Of a stretch of DNA of 64,000 bases, positions 16,258 through 23,660 are shown in pieces. Where the stretch lies: assembly GCF_030811215.1 (NCBI RefSeq), contig NZ_JAUSQM010000001.1:2480001-2544000 (forward strand). Reading direction: 5' to 3'. Under the pieces are notes generated by a model, which was not told the origin of the DNA, searched no databases, and saw only the letters and a program-made list of their open reading frames with translations. The translations under genes and the position numbers were made by a program. The stretch is from Nocardioides massiliensis. Lineage in GTDB: Bacteria; Actinomycetota; Actinomycetes; Propionibacteriales; Nocardioidaceae. Every line of letters begins with the position of its first letter. Position 1 is the first letter of the stretch.

Positions 16258-16770
16258 ATGACCGACGACGCGGAGGCAGAGCTCGACCGCGGGTCGTCGA
16301 TCGCCGCAGGAGTGTTGGCCGGCCTGGCCTTCCGGGAGTGGAGCATCGGCTGCGCCGAGTCCCTCACCGGCGGCGCGCTGACCGCCGTGCTCACCGAGAT
16401 GCCGGGCTCGAGCTCGGCGGTGCTGGGCGGGGTCGTGTCCTACGCCAGCGAGGTCAAGGTGAAGGTGCTCGGCGTCTCCCAGGAGACCGTCGACACGTGC
16501 GGCGTGGTCTCCGACGAGTGCGCGCAGGAGATGGCCGAGGGCGTACGCCGCGTGCTCGGTGTCGACGTCGGGCTCGCCACGACGGGTGTCGCCGGCCCCA
16601 CGAAGCAGGAGGACAAGCCCGTCGGGCGGGTCCACATCGCGGTGGCGACGCCCGAGGGCACCCACGTCGAGCAGCTCGACCTCGACGGCGAGCGCGACGA
16701 GGTCCGCTACGGCACCGTCCGCGCGGTGCTGCAGGCCGCCCTCAATGCGGTCGCGCCGCCCGATGTCTGA
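16258..16770 (+). CDS. cinA: CinA-family nicotinamide-nucleotide amidohydrolase (PncC domain)
   Basis: A 170-residue single-domain CinA C-terminal protein. Diagnostic blocks are [33 protein letters not shown] and [20 protein letters not shown]; these form the active site that deamidates nicotinamide mononucleotide to nicotinate mononucleotide in NAD salvage. The N-terminal MocF/COG1058 domain of full-length CinA is absent, as in most short actinobacterial versions. It lies between pgsA and the ClgR-like regulator gene. Confidence 0.92.
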   Translation: MTDDAEAELDRGSSIAAGVLAGLAFREWSIGCAESLTGGALTAVLTEMPGSSSAVLGGVVSYASEVKVKVLGVSQETVDTCGVVSDECAQEMAEGVRRVLGVDVGLATTGVAGPTKQEDKPVGRVHIAVATPEGTHVEQLDLDGERDEVRYGTVRAVLQAALNAVAPPDV

Positions 16771-16838
16771 GTCACTCAGTACGCTGGTCGTCGTCGGTCG
16801 CTAGGCTGGCGCAACCCTCGAGACCGGAAGGAGCAGCC

Positions 16839-17147
16839 ATGGTCCTGTTCCGTCGCCTGCTCGGCGAAGTGCTGCGTGCCGAACGCATGCGTCGAGGGAT
16901 GACCCTGCGCGAGGTCTCGGCCGCTGCGCGCGTCAGCCTGGGCTACATCTCCGAGATCGAGCGCGGTCAGAAGGAAGCCTCCTCCGAGCTGCTCGGCTCG
17001 CTGTGCGCCGCCCTCGACGTGCCGTTGTCGGCCATCCTCAGCGAGGTCAGCGACGCGGTCGCCCTCGAGGAGGTCGCGCTCGGCCTGGTCGTCGCCGAGG
17101 CGACCGCCGGGGTCGACACCGACGGCGACGTCGTCGCCGCTGCCTGA
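16839..17147 (+). CDS. clgR: ClgR/PopR-like Xre-family transcriptional regulator
   Basis: A 102-residue protein that is mostly one HTH_3 domain: [20 protein letters not shown], then [20 protein letters not shown] as the recognition helix. Location directly after cinA and size fit ClgR, the actinobacterial activator of clp protease and other stress genes. The protein ends in GDVVAAA; a terminal Ala-Ala tail is the feature through which ClgR is degraded by the Clp protease it controls, so a feedback loop can be predicted. A GGAAGGAG ribosome-binding site precedes the ATG. TAGGCT (about 16802) is a candidate -10, so the gene may have its own promoter. Confidence 0.85.
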   Translation: MVLFRRLLGEVLRAERMRRGMTLREVSAAARVSLGYISEIERGQKEASSELLGSLCAALDVPLSAILSEVSDAVALEEVALGLVVAEATAGVDTDGDVVAAA

Positions 17148-17168
17148 CCGCTCCGGCCGTTCTGTTCG

Positions 17169-17209
17169 CTCCGGCAGACCGGAGGTGTGCTGCCGCGTCC
17201 CGATGCGGC
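17169..17209 (+). terminator. Weak hairpins downstream of the clgR-like gene
   Basis: Two short stems, CTCCGG-CAGA-CCGGAG (17169-17184) and GCCGC-N8-GCGGC (17192-17209), follow the stop codon. They may end the rimO-pgsA-cinA-clgR transcript before the next operon's promoter. No U-tract follows, as usual in high-GC actinobacteria. Confidence 0.35.
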
Positions 17210-17228
17210 GTCGCGTGCCCGCGTGCAC

Positions 17229-17270
17229 TAGGTTGGCGTCGGACTGTTATTGCAAACAGTTGGCAATAAC
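17229..17270 (+). promoter_or_regulatory. Promoter and Nur-type (nickel) operator of the metal-uptake operon
   Basis: TAGGTT at 17229-17234 is a candidate -10. Just downstream, 17246-17270 is an inverted repeat GTTATTGC-N9-GCAATAAC. Within it, TTGCAA-ACAGT-TGGCAA fits the published Streptomyces Nur box (tTGCaa-N5-ttGCAA) at all but one base. It would sit at about +5 to +30, where a bound repressor blocks transcription. A GGAGG ribosome-binding site follows before the ATG at 17285. Confidence 0.65.
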
Positions 17271-17284
17271 GAGCGGAGGCCGCG

Positions 17285-18430
17285 ATGGGACCGACCGGGA
17301 CGACGCCCCGGGGCTCCGTCGTACCCGCAGTGGATCCGGCAGCCGCACCGGCGACCGACGCGGACGAGACCGGTGACCTGCTCGGCATCGCCGCCCGCCG
17401 GCGGCGCTTCGTCGGCTGGGCCGGTGGCCTGCTCGTCGTCCTGATCGGGTCGGTCCTGCTCGGGGTGGCCTGGGGGTCGGTGAGCCTCGCCCCCGGTGTC
17501 GTCGCCGGCGTACTGGCCGACCGCAGCGGCTTCCCGGTCGAGGTGACGTGGGCGCCGTCGGTCGACGCGATCGTCTGGCAGGTGCGCCTGCCCCGAGTGC
17601 TGCTCGGCGTCGCGGTCGGCGCCGGCCTCGCGGTCTGCGGCGTCGCGCTCCAGGCGATGGTGCGCAACGTGCTGGCCGACCCCTACCTGCTCGGCATCAA
17701 CTCCGGCGCCTCGAGCGGCGCGGCCGCGGCCATCCTGTTCGGCTTCGCCGCCGGCCTGGGCCAGCACGCGCTGTCGGTGAGCGCGTTCCTCGGGGCGATG
17801 GCGGCCTCGGCGCTGGTCTATGGCATCGCGCGCAGCGGGGGCCAGGTCACCGCCGTACGCCTGCTGCTCGCCGGGGTCGTGGTGGGCTACGCGCTCTATG
17901 CCACCACCAGCTTCCTGATCTTCGCCTCCGGCTCGGCCGAGGGGGCGCGGTCGGTGCTGTTCTGGCTGCTCGGCTCGCTCGGGCTGGCACAGTGGGGCTC
18001 GCCGCTCGTGGTCGTGCTGGTCGTCGTCGCGCTCACCGTCGTCCTGCTCATGCTCAGCTCGCGCCAGCTCGACCTGCTGATGATCGGCGACGCCACGGCC
18101 CGGGCCCTGGGTACGTCCGCCGCCGCGGCCCGCACCCGGCTGCTGCTGCTGGTGTCGCTGTGCATCGGGGTCGTGGTGGCCGCGGCCGGCAGCATCGGCT
18201 TCGTCGGCCTGGTGGTGCCCCACCTGGCGCGCCGCGCGGTCGGCGCCAAGCATGCGTACGTCGTCCCGGTCGCCGCCCTGATGGGCGCGATCCTGCTGGT
18301 GTGGGCCGACATCGTCGCCCGCACGCTGCTGGCGCCCCAGGAGATCCCGATCGGGATCATCACCTCCCTGGTCGGGGCGCCCTTCCTGCTGATCCTGGTC
18401 CGTCGCCTGCACGCCTCGGCGACCGGCTGA
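17285..18430 (+). CDS. FecCD-family ABC transporter permease (metal uptake)
   Basis: A 381-residue permease with about ten helices after a 50-residue cytoplasmic tail. Family blocks are WQVRLPRVLLGVAVGAGLAV, GVALQAMVRNVLADPYLLGI and, near the end, GSIGFVGLVVPHLARRAVG, which contacts the ATPase. FecCD permeases import chelated iron, heme, cobalamin, or nickel and cobalt complexes. The substrate is not visible in this protein, but the upstream palindrome matches the nickel regulator box, so nickel (or a nickel complex) is the leading inference. First gene of a four-gene operon. Confidence 0.9.
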   Translation: MGPTGTTPRGSVVPAVDPAAAPATDADETGDLLGIAARRRRFVGWAGGLLVVLIGSVLLGVAWGSVSLAPGVVAGVLADRSGFPVEVTWAPSVDAIVWQVRLPRVLLGVAVGAGLAVCGVALQAMVRNVLADPYLLGINSGASSGAAAAILFGFAAGLGQHALSVSAFLGAMAASALVYGIARSGGQVTAVRLLLAGVVVGYALYATTSFLIFASGSAEGARSVLFWLLGSLGLAQWGSPLVVVLVVVALTVVLLMLSSRQLDLLMIGDATARALGTSAAAARTRLLLLVSLCIGVVVAAAGSIGFVGLVVPHLARRAVGAKHAYVVPVAALMGAILLVWADIVARTLLAPQEIPIGIITSLVGAPFLLILVRRLHASATG

Positions 18431-18449
18431 CCCCGTGAGAGGGACCCCC

Positions 18450-19448
18450 ATGCCCCACCGTTGGCTGCGCCGTCTCGTGCCCGTCGTGTCGTTCGCCCTG
18501 GGTGGCGCGCTGCTGCTCGCTGCGTGCGGTGAGCCCGGCCAGCAGGAGGTCGCCGCCGAGGGCAACTACCCCGTGACGGTCGAGAACTGTGGCGCCGAGG
18601 TGACCTTCGAGCAGGCACCCGAGCGGCTCGTGCTGCTGAAGAGCGCGTCGGTGACCTACCTCGACGCGCTCGGCGTGCTCGACCGGGCGGTGGCGCGGGC
18701 GGGGGAGTACCCGCCCGACTACTACGACGCCGACACCCTCGCCACGCTCGTCGACATCCCGCTGCTCACCGACCGAACCGACACCTCCGGGCACCTGCAG
18801 ATCTCCAAGGAAGCGGTGCTGGAGCAGGAGCCCGACCTGGTCTTCGGCAGCGTCGACAACCTCGAACGCGGCACCCTCGAGGCGGTGGGCATCCCGCTGC
18901 TGGAGGAGCCGGCGCTGTGCCCGAGCTGGGCCGCCGAGCCGACCTGGGACGACATCTACGACCAGATGCGGATGTATGGCGAGGTGTTCGACGTCCGCGA
19001 GCTGGCCGAGGAGAAGGCAGGCGAGCTCGAGGCCGAGGTCGAGAGCATCACCGTCGAGCCGCGCGAGGGTGACGTCACCACCGCCGCGGTGCTCTACCCG
19101 ACCGTCGGCGGTGGCGTGACCTACGCCTACGGCACCCACAGCATGGCGCACGCCCAGCTGGAGTCGGCCGGGCTCGAGAACGTCTTCGGCGACGTCGACC
19201 AGCGAGTCTTCGAGATCGGCGTCGAGGAGCTGCTCGGCCGCGACCCCGACGTGCTGGTGCTGCTGCACAGCGACGGTGATCCGCAAGCGGTCGAGGGGGC
19301 GGTGACCTCCCTGCCGGGTGCCGACGACCTGGGCGCCGTACGCGAGGGACGGTTGATCACGCAGCTGTTCAACTACACCGAGCCCGCCACGCCGCTGACG
19401 ATCGAGGGCCTGCGCAAGCTCGTCGACGCGCTGGAGTCGATGCAGTGA
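18450..19448 (+). CDS. Metal/siderophore ABC transporter substrate-binding lipoprotein
   Basis: A 332-residue class III (BtuF/FhuD-type) binding protein. The signal peptide PHRWLRRLVPVVSFALGGALLLAAC ends in the lipobox LLAAC with Cys26 approximately. The two-lobe fold is suggested by ERLVLLKSASVTYLDALGVLD (first lobe), a long connecting helix, and DPDVLVLLHSDGDPQAVEGA (second lobe). The GTG at 18435 is a possible earlier start, but the ATG at 18450 has a GAGAGGG ribosome-binding site. It follows the permease by 19 bp. Tyr- and Asp-rich stretches (PPDYYDADT) and a few histidines could serve metal binding; this is not proven. Confidence 0.88.
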   Translation: MPHRWLRRLVPVVSFALGGALLLAACGEPGQQEVAAEGNYPVTVENCGAEVTFEQAPERLVLLKSASVTYLDALGVLDRAVARAGEYPPDYYDADTLATLVDIPLLTDRTDTSGHLQISKEAVLEQEPDLVFGSVDNLERGTLEAVGIPLLEEPALCPSWAAEPTWDDIYDQMRMYGEVFDVRELAEEKAGELEAEVESITVEPREGDVTTAAVLYPTVGGGVTYAYGTHSMAHAQLESAGLENVFGDVDQRVFEIGVEELLGRDPDVLVLLHSDGDPQAVEGAVTSLPGADDLGAVREGRLITQLFNYTEPATPLTIEGLRKLVDALESMQ

Positions 19449-20263
19449 CAGGCCCCCGGTTGCGCGCCGAGCACCTCCGGCTGTCGTACGACGGCCGGGT
19501 GGTCGTCGACGACGTCAGCCTGACGGTGCCGGCCGGTGCGGTGCTGGGGATCGCGGGGCCCAACGGCAGCGGCAAGACCAGCCTGCTGCGGATGCTGTCG
19601 GGTGAGGTGACGCCCGAGCACGGCGAGGCGCACATCGAGGACCACCCGGTCGAACGCACCTCGCCCAAGGCGCTCGCGAAGCTGCTGGCGATGGTCTCGC
19701 AGGACGAGGGGATCACCGAGACGCCGTTGAGCGCGGCGGAGATCGTGATGCTCGGCCGCACGCCGCACCTCGGGCCGTTCCAGCGTCCCGGCCGCGCCGA
19801 CATCGCCGCGGTCGAGGACGCGCTACGCCGGGTCGGGGCGATCGAGCTGGCACGACGCCCGCTGAGCACGATGTCGGGTGGTGAGCGGCAGCGCGTGCTG
19901 ATCGCCCGCGCGCTGGCGCAGGGTGCCGGCACGCTGCTGCTCGACGAGCCCACGAACCACCTCGACATCCGCTACCAGCACGAGGTGCTCGGCCTGGTGC
20001 GCGACCTCGCCGTCGGTTCGGAGGTCGCGGCCGTGGTCGTGCTCCACGACCTCAACCTCGCGGCGCGCTACTGCGACGCGCTCCTGGTCCTCGACGGCGG
20101 CCGCGTGGCGGCGTACGGGACTCCGGATGCGGTGCTCGTGCCCGAGGTCATCGAGCCTGTCTATGGCATCGGCACCCACCGCCTCGACGTCGACGGCGTA
20201 CCCCATCTTGCGTTCCATCCCGCCCACGAGTCCCACGGAGAACCCCATGAGCACCTCGTCTGA
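19445..20263 (+). CDS. FecE/BtuD-type ABC transporter ATPase with His-rich tail
   Basis: A 272-residue nucleotide-binding protein. Walker A is GPNGSGKT (about residues 38-45), the signature is MSGGERQRVLIARAL (about 140-155), Walker B is TLLLDEPTNHLDI (about 160-172), and the switch histidine is in VVVLHDLNL. It begins with GTG overlapping the binding-protein stop codon by four bases. The C-terminal tail HPAHESHGEPHEHLV carries five histidines in fifteen residues, unusual for FecE proteins, and could bind a transition metal such as nickel. It powers import with the preceding permease and lipoprotein. Confidence 0.92.
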   Translation: MTGPRLRAEHLRLSYDGRVVVDDVSLTVPAGAVLGIAGPNGSGKTSLLRMLSGEVTPEHGEAHIEDHPVERTSPKALAKLLAMVSQDEGITETPLSAAEIVMLGRTPHLGPFQRPGRADIAAVEDALRRVGAIELARRPLSTMSGGERQRVLIARALAQGAGTLLLDEPTNHLDIRYQHEVLGLVRDLAVGSEVAAVVVLHDLNLAARYCDALLVLDGGRVAAYGTPDAVLVPEVIEPVYGIGTHRLDVDGVPHLAFHPAHESHGEPHEHLV

Positions 20264-20981
20264 CACCGCCTCGGACGTCCAGGCCAACCTCGACGCGTAC
20301 TGGTCGGGCCGTGACCCGGAGTACGACGCCTACCAGCAGCGCCCCGAGCGCCTCGAGCTCGACCGCGCCGCGTGGGGCGAGGTGCTGACCGAGGCGCTGC
20401 CGTCGGCGCCGGCGAAGGTGCTCGACGTGGGCAGCGGCAGTGGGTACGTCGCGTTCCTGCTCGCCTCCCTCGGCTATGACGTCACCGCGACCGACCTCGC
20501 CGAGGGCATGCTCGAGGTCGCGCGTGCTCGCGCCGCCGAGCTGTCCGCGCAGGGCATCGGGGTGCCCGAGGTGCTCCGCGCCGATGCGGTCGCGCCCGAC
20601 TTCGCGCCGGGCAGCTTCGACGCGATCACCAACCGCTACGTGCTGTGGACCCTGCGCGAGCCCGACACCGCGCTGGCCAACTGGCGCCGGCTGCTGAAGT
20701 CCGGGGGAGTGCTCGTCGCGATCGACAGCAACTGGTTCCCCGAGGGCCTCGCCGCCGACACGACCGAGGACTTCCAGGAGAAGTACGACGACGCCGTCCG
20801 CGCCGCCCTCCCGCTCGCCGAGGCGCGGTCGATGGACCCGATCGTCGAGCGCGTCCGCGCCGCTGGCTTCTCCGAGGTCACCCTCACCCCGCTGCAGCGC
20901 ATCCTCGAGCTCGACCGGGAGTACGGCGTCGCCCCCAACCACGAAGTGCAGGTGCAGTACCTGATCCGCGCGGTGGTCTGA
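20247..20981 (+). CDS. Class I SAM-dependent methyltransferase in the metal-uptake operon
   Basis: A 244-residue Methyltransf_11/25 protein. Motif I is KVLDVGSGSGYVAFLLASLG (about residues 55-75); the acidic residue closing strand 2 is in VTATDLAEGML; motif post-I is APDFAPGSFDAITNRYVLWTL. It overlaps the ATPase gene by 17 bp, so it is translationally coupled to the transporter. A methyltransferase cotranscribed with a metal importer could modify a small chelator that carries the metal, or act on a metal-dependent pathway; the substrate is unknown. It is the last gene before a strong hairpin. Confidence 0.85.
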   Translation: MSTSSDTASDVQANLDAYWSGRDPEYDAYQQRPERLELDRAAWGEVLTEALPSAPAKVLDVGSGSGYVAFLLASLGYDVTATDLAEGMLEVARARAAELSAQGIGVPEVLRADAVAPDFAPGSFDAITNRYVLWTLREPDTALANWRRLLKSGGVLVAIDSNWFPEGLAADTTEDFQEKYDDAVRAALPLAEARSMDPIVERVRAAGFSEVTLTPLQRILELDREYGVAPNHEVQVQYLIRAVV

Positions 20982-20994
20982 GCGTCAGCACGAA

Positions 20995-21041
20995 CAGCGG
21001 GTGGATCTGGTGTCAGCAGGTGGCACCACATCCGCCCGCTG
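20995..21041 (+). terminator. Nested hairpin terminator of the metal-uptake operon
   Basis: CAGCGGGTGGAT (20995-21006) pairs with ATCCGCCCGCTG (21030-21041) with a single G-T pair; inside, TGGTG (21008-21012) pairs with CACCA (21024-21028). It starts 13 bp after the methyltransferase stop. The long stable stem without U-tract is typical of high-GC terminators. Confidence 0.65.
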
Positions 21042-21171
21042 TCTGCGCTCGAGCCGATGGGCCGCTCCGTGCTGGCAGTAGTCACCTGCCTTGGACAGCA
21101 GCGGGGAGTGATTGACGCGTCTGGTGCGCCAAACCCTCCCCGATCCTGTGCGTCAGGCGCATGATGATGCG

Positions 21172-21906
21172 ATGGCCGACTACACAGGCACCAAGGAGTT
21201 CGAAGGCGCGACCTTCGTGAAGACGAGCTTCAAGGGCGCGAAGCTGCGCTTCTCCGATGTCAGCGGCGTGACGATGCGCGCGGTCGACTGCGACGGGCTC
21301 GACATCGACAGCCACGACCTCTTCTTCGGCAAGCTGATCGTCAACGGCGTCGACGTGGTTCCTCTGGTCGACGCCGAGCTGAACCGCCAGTTCCCGGGAC
21401 GGGAGCTGCAGAAGGCCGAGACGCCGGAAGGGCTGCGTGCCGGGTGGGTCGCGGTGCAGGCAGCGTGGCAGGAGACCGTCGACAGCACACCGCCCAAGCT
21501 TCGCGACGCCCACGTGGAGGACGAGTGGTCGCTCGCCGAGACCCTGCGCCACCTGATCCTTGCGACCGACGCCTGGCTGCGTGGGGGAATCCTCGGCATA
21601 GAGCAGCCCTTCCACGAGATCGGACTGATCTTCACCGGAGCTGCGTCCATGGGCTTCGACATGTCGATGTTCCGCGAGGACACCCCGACCTTCGACGAGA
21701 TCCTCACCGTCCGCGCAGAACGCCAGCAGATGGTCACCGACTTCCTCGCCACCGCGACGGCGGAGCTGCTGGCCGAGGAACGGACGAATCCCTGGGGCGG
21801 AGGCGACGACTGGCGACCGACGGTCGGGGACTGCATCCGAGTGATCCTCGAGGAGGAATGGGCGCATCTGCGCTACGTCCGCCGCGACCTCGCGCTGCTC
21901 AGCTGA
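21172..21906 (+). CDS. DinB-superfamily protein with an N-terminal pentapeptide-like segment
   Basis: A 244-residue protein. Residues 8-45 (EGATFVKTSFKGAKLRFSDV) have the A(D/N)LxF-like periodicity of pentapeptide repeats. Residues 75-240 form a DinB-like four-helix bundle with EWSLAETLRHLILATDAWLRG and VILEEEWAHLRYVRRDL, supplying candidate metal-ligand histidines (in LRHL and in EWAHLRY). DinB proteins are metal-dependent thiol transferases or of unknown function. The ATG at 21172 is preferred over a TTG 60 bp upstream. Transcribed alone; I see no ribosome-binding site of note. Confidence 0.75.
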   Translation: MADYTGTKEFEGATFVKTSFKGAKLRFSDVSGVTMRAVDCDGLDIDSHDLFFGKLIVNGVDVVPLVDAELNRQFPGRELQKAETPEGLRAGWVAVQAAWQETVDSTPPKLRDAHVEDEWSLAETLRHLILATDAWLRGGILGIEQPFHEIGLIFTGAASMGFDMSMFREDTPTFDEILTVRAERQQMVTDFLATATAELLAEERTNPWGGGDDWRPTVGDCIRVILEEEWAHLRYVRRDLALLS

Positions 21907-21966
21907 ATTGGTTGCGCGACGGATAACCGCAGGCGCTGCAACCTCCACGGGATCTACAGTCTGGCC

Positions 21967-22188
21967 ATGCCTGGACCGGACGGCTTCACCTACGTCGTAC
22001 GTGGGAGCGACGTCGTCATCAGCCACCACGGACGTGTCGCGACGACGCTTCGCGGTGGCCGCGCTGTCGACTTCCTGCGCGACGTCGAGTCGGCGGACGA
22101 CCAAGAGCTCATGGCGCGCCTGACGGGCAACTACCGCCGCGGCAACGAGCGGCAAGCCCGCAACCACCCGCGCAACCGGGGCCGATAG
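21967..22188 (+). CDS. Small conserved hypothetical protein
   Basis: A 73-residue protein: a strand-rich N-terminal half (FTYVVRGSDVVISHHGRVAT) followed by a helix (RAVDFLRDVESADDQELMAR) and a basic tail rich in Asn/Arg (NYRRGNERQARNHPRNRGR). No family is assigned with certainty; the composition of the tail suggests nucleic-acid contact. TACAGT lies exactly six bases before the ATG and there is no ribosome-binding site, which supports a leaderless gene and therefore a real start. Confidence 0.6.
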   Translation: MPGPDGFTYVVRGSDVVISHHGRVATTLRGGRAVDFLRDVESADDQELMARLTGNYRRGNERQARNHPRNRGR

Positions 22189-22192
22189 TCCG

Positions 22193-22603
22193 TCACCGCG
22201 CGAGGAGACGGCGCAACTTCTGAGGGGCGCAGAACAGGTAGCTTTCGGTCACCAGTTCGGCGACCTCGTCCCAGTCGGTGTTGTCGTCGATCACCATGCC
22301 GACGACCGTCGGGGACCAGGGAGGTTGGTAGTACGGCGGACCTGCCTGGGCCAGCGCCAACAGCTCGTCTCCGGTCGACCGGAGAGTCAGCACCGTCGTC
22401 GGTTCGGCGATGCCGGTCATCTCGCGGTACGCCGAGGTGTAGCCCTCCTGGGAGACCAGGACGTGGGCGAAGGTCTTTGCCCGGATCCGCCACCGCACGC
22501 CGGTCCAGGCGTCCTCTTCATGCGCCTCGGGCAGCGCCAGGGCGATGGCTGCGATCCGTGCGACGACGTCGCCGGATGGTTCGATACGCGGTGGCCTGGA
22601 CAC
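22193..22603 (-). CDS. MmcQ/YjbR-family DNA-binding protein
   Basis: A 136-residue protein from a GTG at 22603. The arrangement RIAAIALALPEAHEEDAWTG, VRWRIRAKTFAHVLVSQEGY and PPYYQPPWSPTVVGMVIDD fits the MmcQ/YjbR (CyaY-like fold) family, which has a GHP-type motif replaced here by PPWSP and WVGMVID-like end. Members are described as DNA-binding proteins of unknown role. The frame extends upstream to 22702, but those residues would lie in the promoter of the divergent amidotransferase gene and do not resemble the family. It converges with the small hypothetical gene, 4 bp apart. Confidence 0.75.
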   Translation of the reverse strand: MSRPPRIEPSGDVVARIAAIALALPEAHEEDAWTGVRWRIRAKTFAHVLVSQEGYTSAYREMTGIAEPTTVLTLRSTGDELLALAQAGPPYYQPPWSPTVVGMVIDDNTDWDEVAELVTESYLFCAPQKLRRLLAR

Positions 22604-22704
22604 AACTCGGAGTATCGCAACACCCGCCGACAGTCTTGTCCCTCCGCGGCCCGGGAGTGCGATGACCGACACCGACCATTGTCCCGTCGACGGAGGACCC
22701 ACCT

Positions 22705-23652
22705 GTGTGCCGCGTGCTCGCCTACATCGGACCTGAGTTGCCGCTGGAGAACCTGCTGCTCAAACCGGCGAACAGCCTGATCAACCAGACCCTCGACCCA
22801 GAGCGGCACCCGCAGCTGCAGCTGGCCGGCTGGGGGTTCGGAGCGTGGAGCGAGCACTTCCTCGACCCCGACAAGCCGTTCGTCTATCACCGGCCCATGG
22901 CAGCGTTCTATGACGACAACGTCACCAAGATCGTGCCGCATCTGCGTGCCAACACGATGCTCGCGCACGTACGAGCGGGCGACGTCAACGAGCAGGCCGT
23001 GCTCGCCGACGAGAATTGCCATCCCTTCGCCTTCAAGAAGACCCAGTGGCTCGTCGCCCAGAACGGTGACCTGCCGAATTGGAAGCTCCTGCAGCGCGAA
23101 CTGCTCCAGCACTGCAAGGACGAGTACCTCGAGCAGATGAGCGGCACGACCGACACGGAGTTCCTCTACGTGCTGCTGTTGTCGTTGCTCGAGGGCGACA
23201 GCGATGAGGAGATCCAGCGGGTGTTCGAGCGACTGGTGGGACTGATCGTGGAGGCGATGAAGAAGCTCGACCTCGTCGCGCTGTTCAAGCTGAAGCTCGC
23301 GATGGTCTCGCCGCGCCGCATCATCGGCGTCAACATTGGAGCCGGACACGACGGGAACGTCCACCCGGACGGCGACTGGCGCGAGCTGCGCAAGGCCGAG
23401 CCCGGCACCGACGACTTCGCTCTCGGCATGTTGCTGGAGCCGATGTACATGCTGCTCGGCCGCGACTTCCACGACCGCGGCACGTACGAGTTCGAGGACT
23501 GCAGCGAAGAGGAGGCGACCTCGGCCATCTTTGCCTCCGAGCCCCTCACCGAGGGCACCGACGACTGGTTGGAGCTGAAGTACGGCGAGATCGTCTTCCT
23601 CGAGAAGCACGGAGAGAACATCACCAAGACCGTCAACCAGCTGCAGGCGTAG
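22705..23652 (+). CDS. Class II glutamine amidotransferase (YafJ/EgtC-type)
   Basis: A 315-residue Ntn-hydrolase. It starts with GTG giving MCRVLAYIGP, so Cys2 becomes the catalytic N-terminal cysteine after methionine removal. Family residues include GWGFGAW, ANTMLAHVRAG and NCHPFAF...QNGDLPNW, the glutaminase pocket. A GGAGG ribosome-binding site lies at 22692-22696. Standalone amidotransferases of this type include EgtC (ergothioneine) and YafJ; neither ergothioneine genes nor another partner is visible here, so the acceptor is unknown. The middle part (about 140-200) is a long acidic helical insertion. Confidence 0.85.
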   Translation: MCRVLAYIGPELPLENLLLKPANSLINQTLDPERHPQLQLAGWGFGAWSEHFLDPDKPFVYHRPMAAFYDDNVTKIVPHLRANTMLAHVRAGDVNEQAVLADENCHPFAFKKTQWLVAQNGDLPNWKLLQRELLQHCKDEYLEQMSGTTDTEFLYVLLLSLLEGDSDEEIQRVFERLVGLIVEAMKKLDLVALFKLKLAMVSPRRIIGVNIGAGHDGNVHPDGDWRELRKAEPGTDDFALGMLLEPMYMLLGRDFHDRGTYEFEDCSEEEATSAIFASEPLTEGTDDWLELKYGEIVFLEKHGENITKTVNQLQA

Positions 23653-23660
23653 GCGCGACC

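Noticed and set aside
13171-16665. A 1164-residue minus-strand open frame opposite the enoyl-CoA hydratase, rimO, pgsA and cinA genes.
   Set aside because: Same shadow effect of biased codons; the genes on the plus strand carry complete catalytic motifs.
16790-16820. A ClgR operator upstream of the clgR-like gene (CGCT...GGCG).
   Set aside because: The spacing between the half sites is seven bases instead of the five expected for the described ClgR site, so the match is not convincing.
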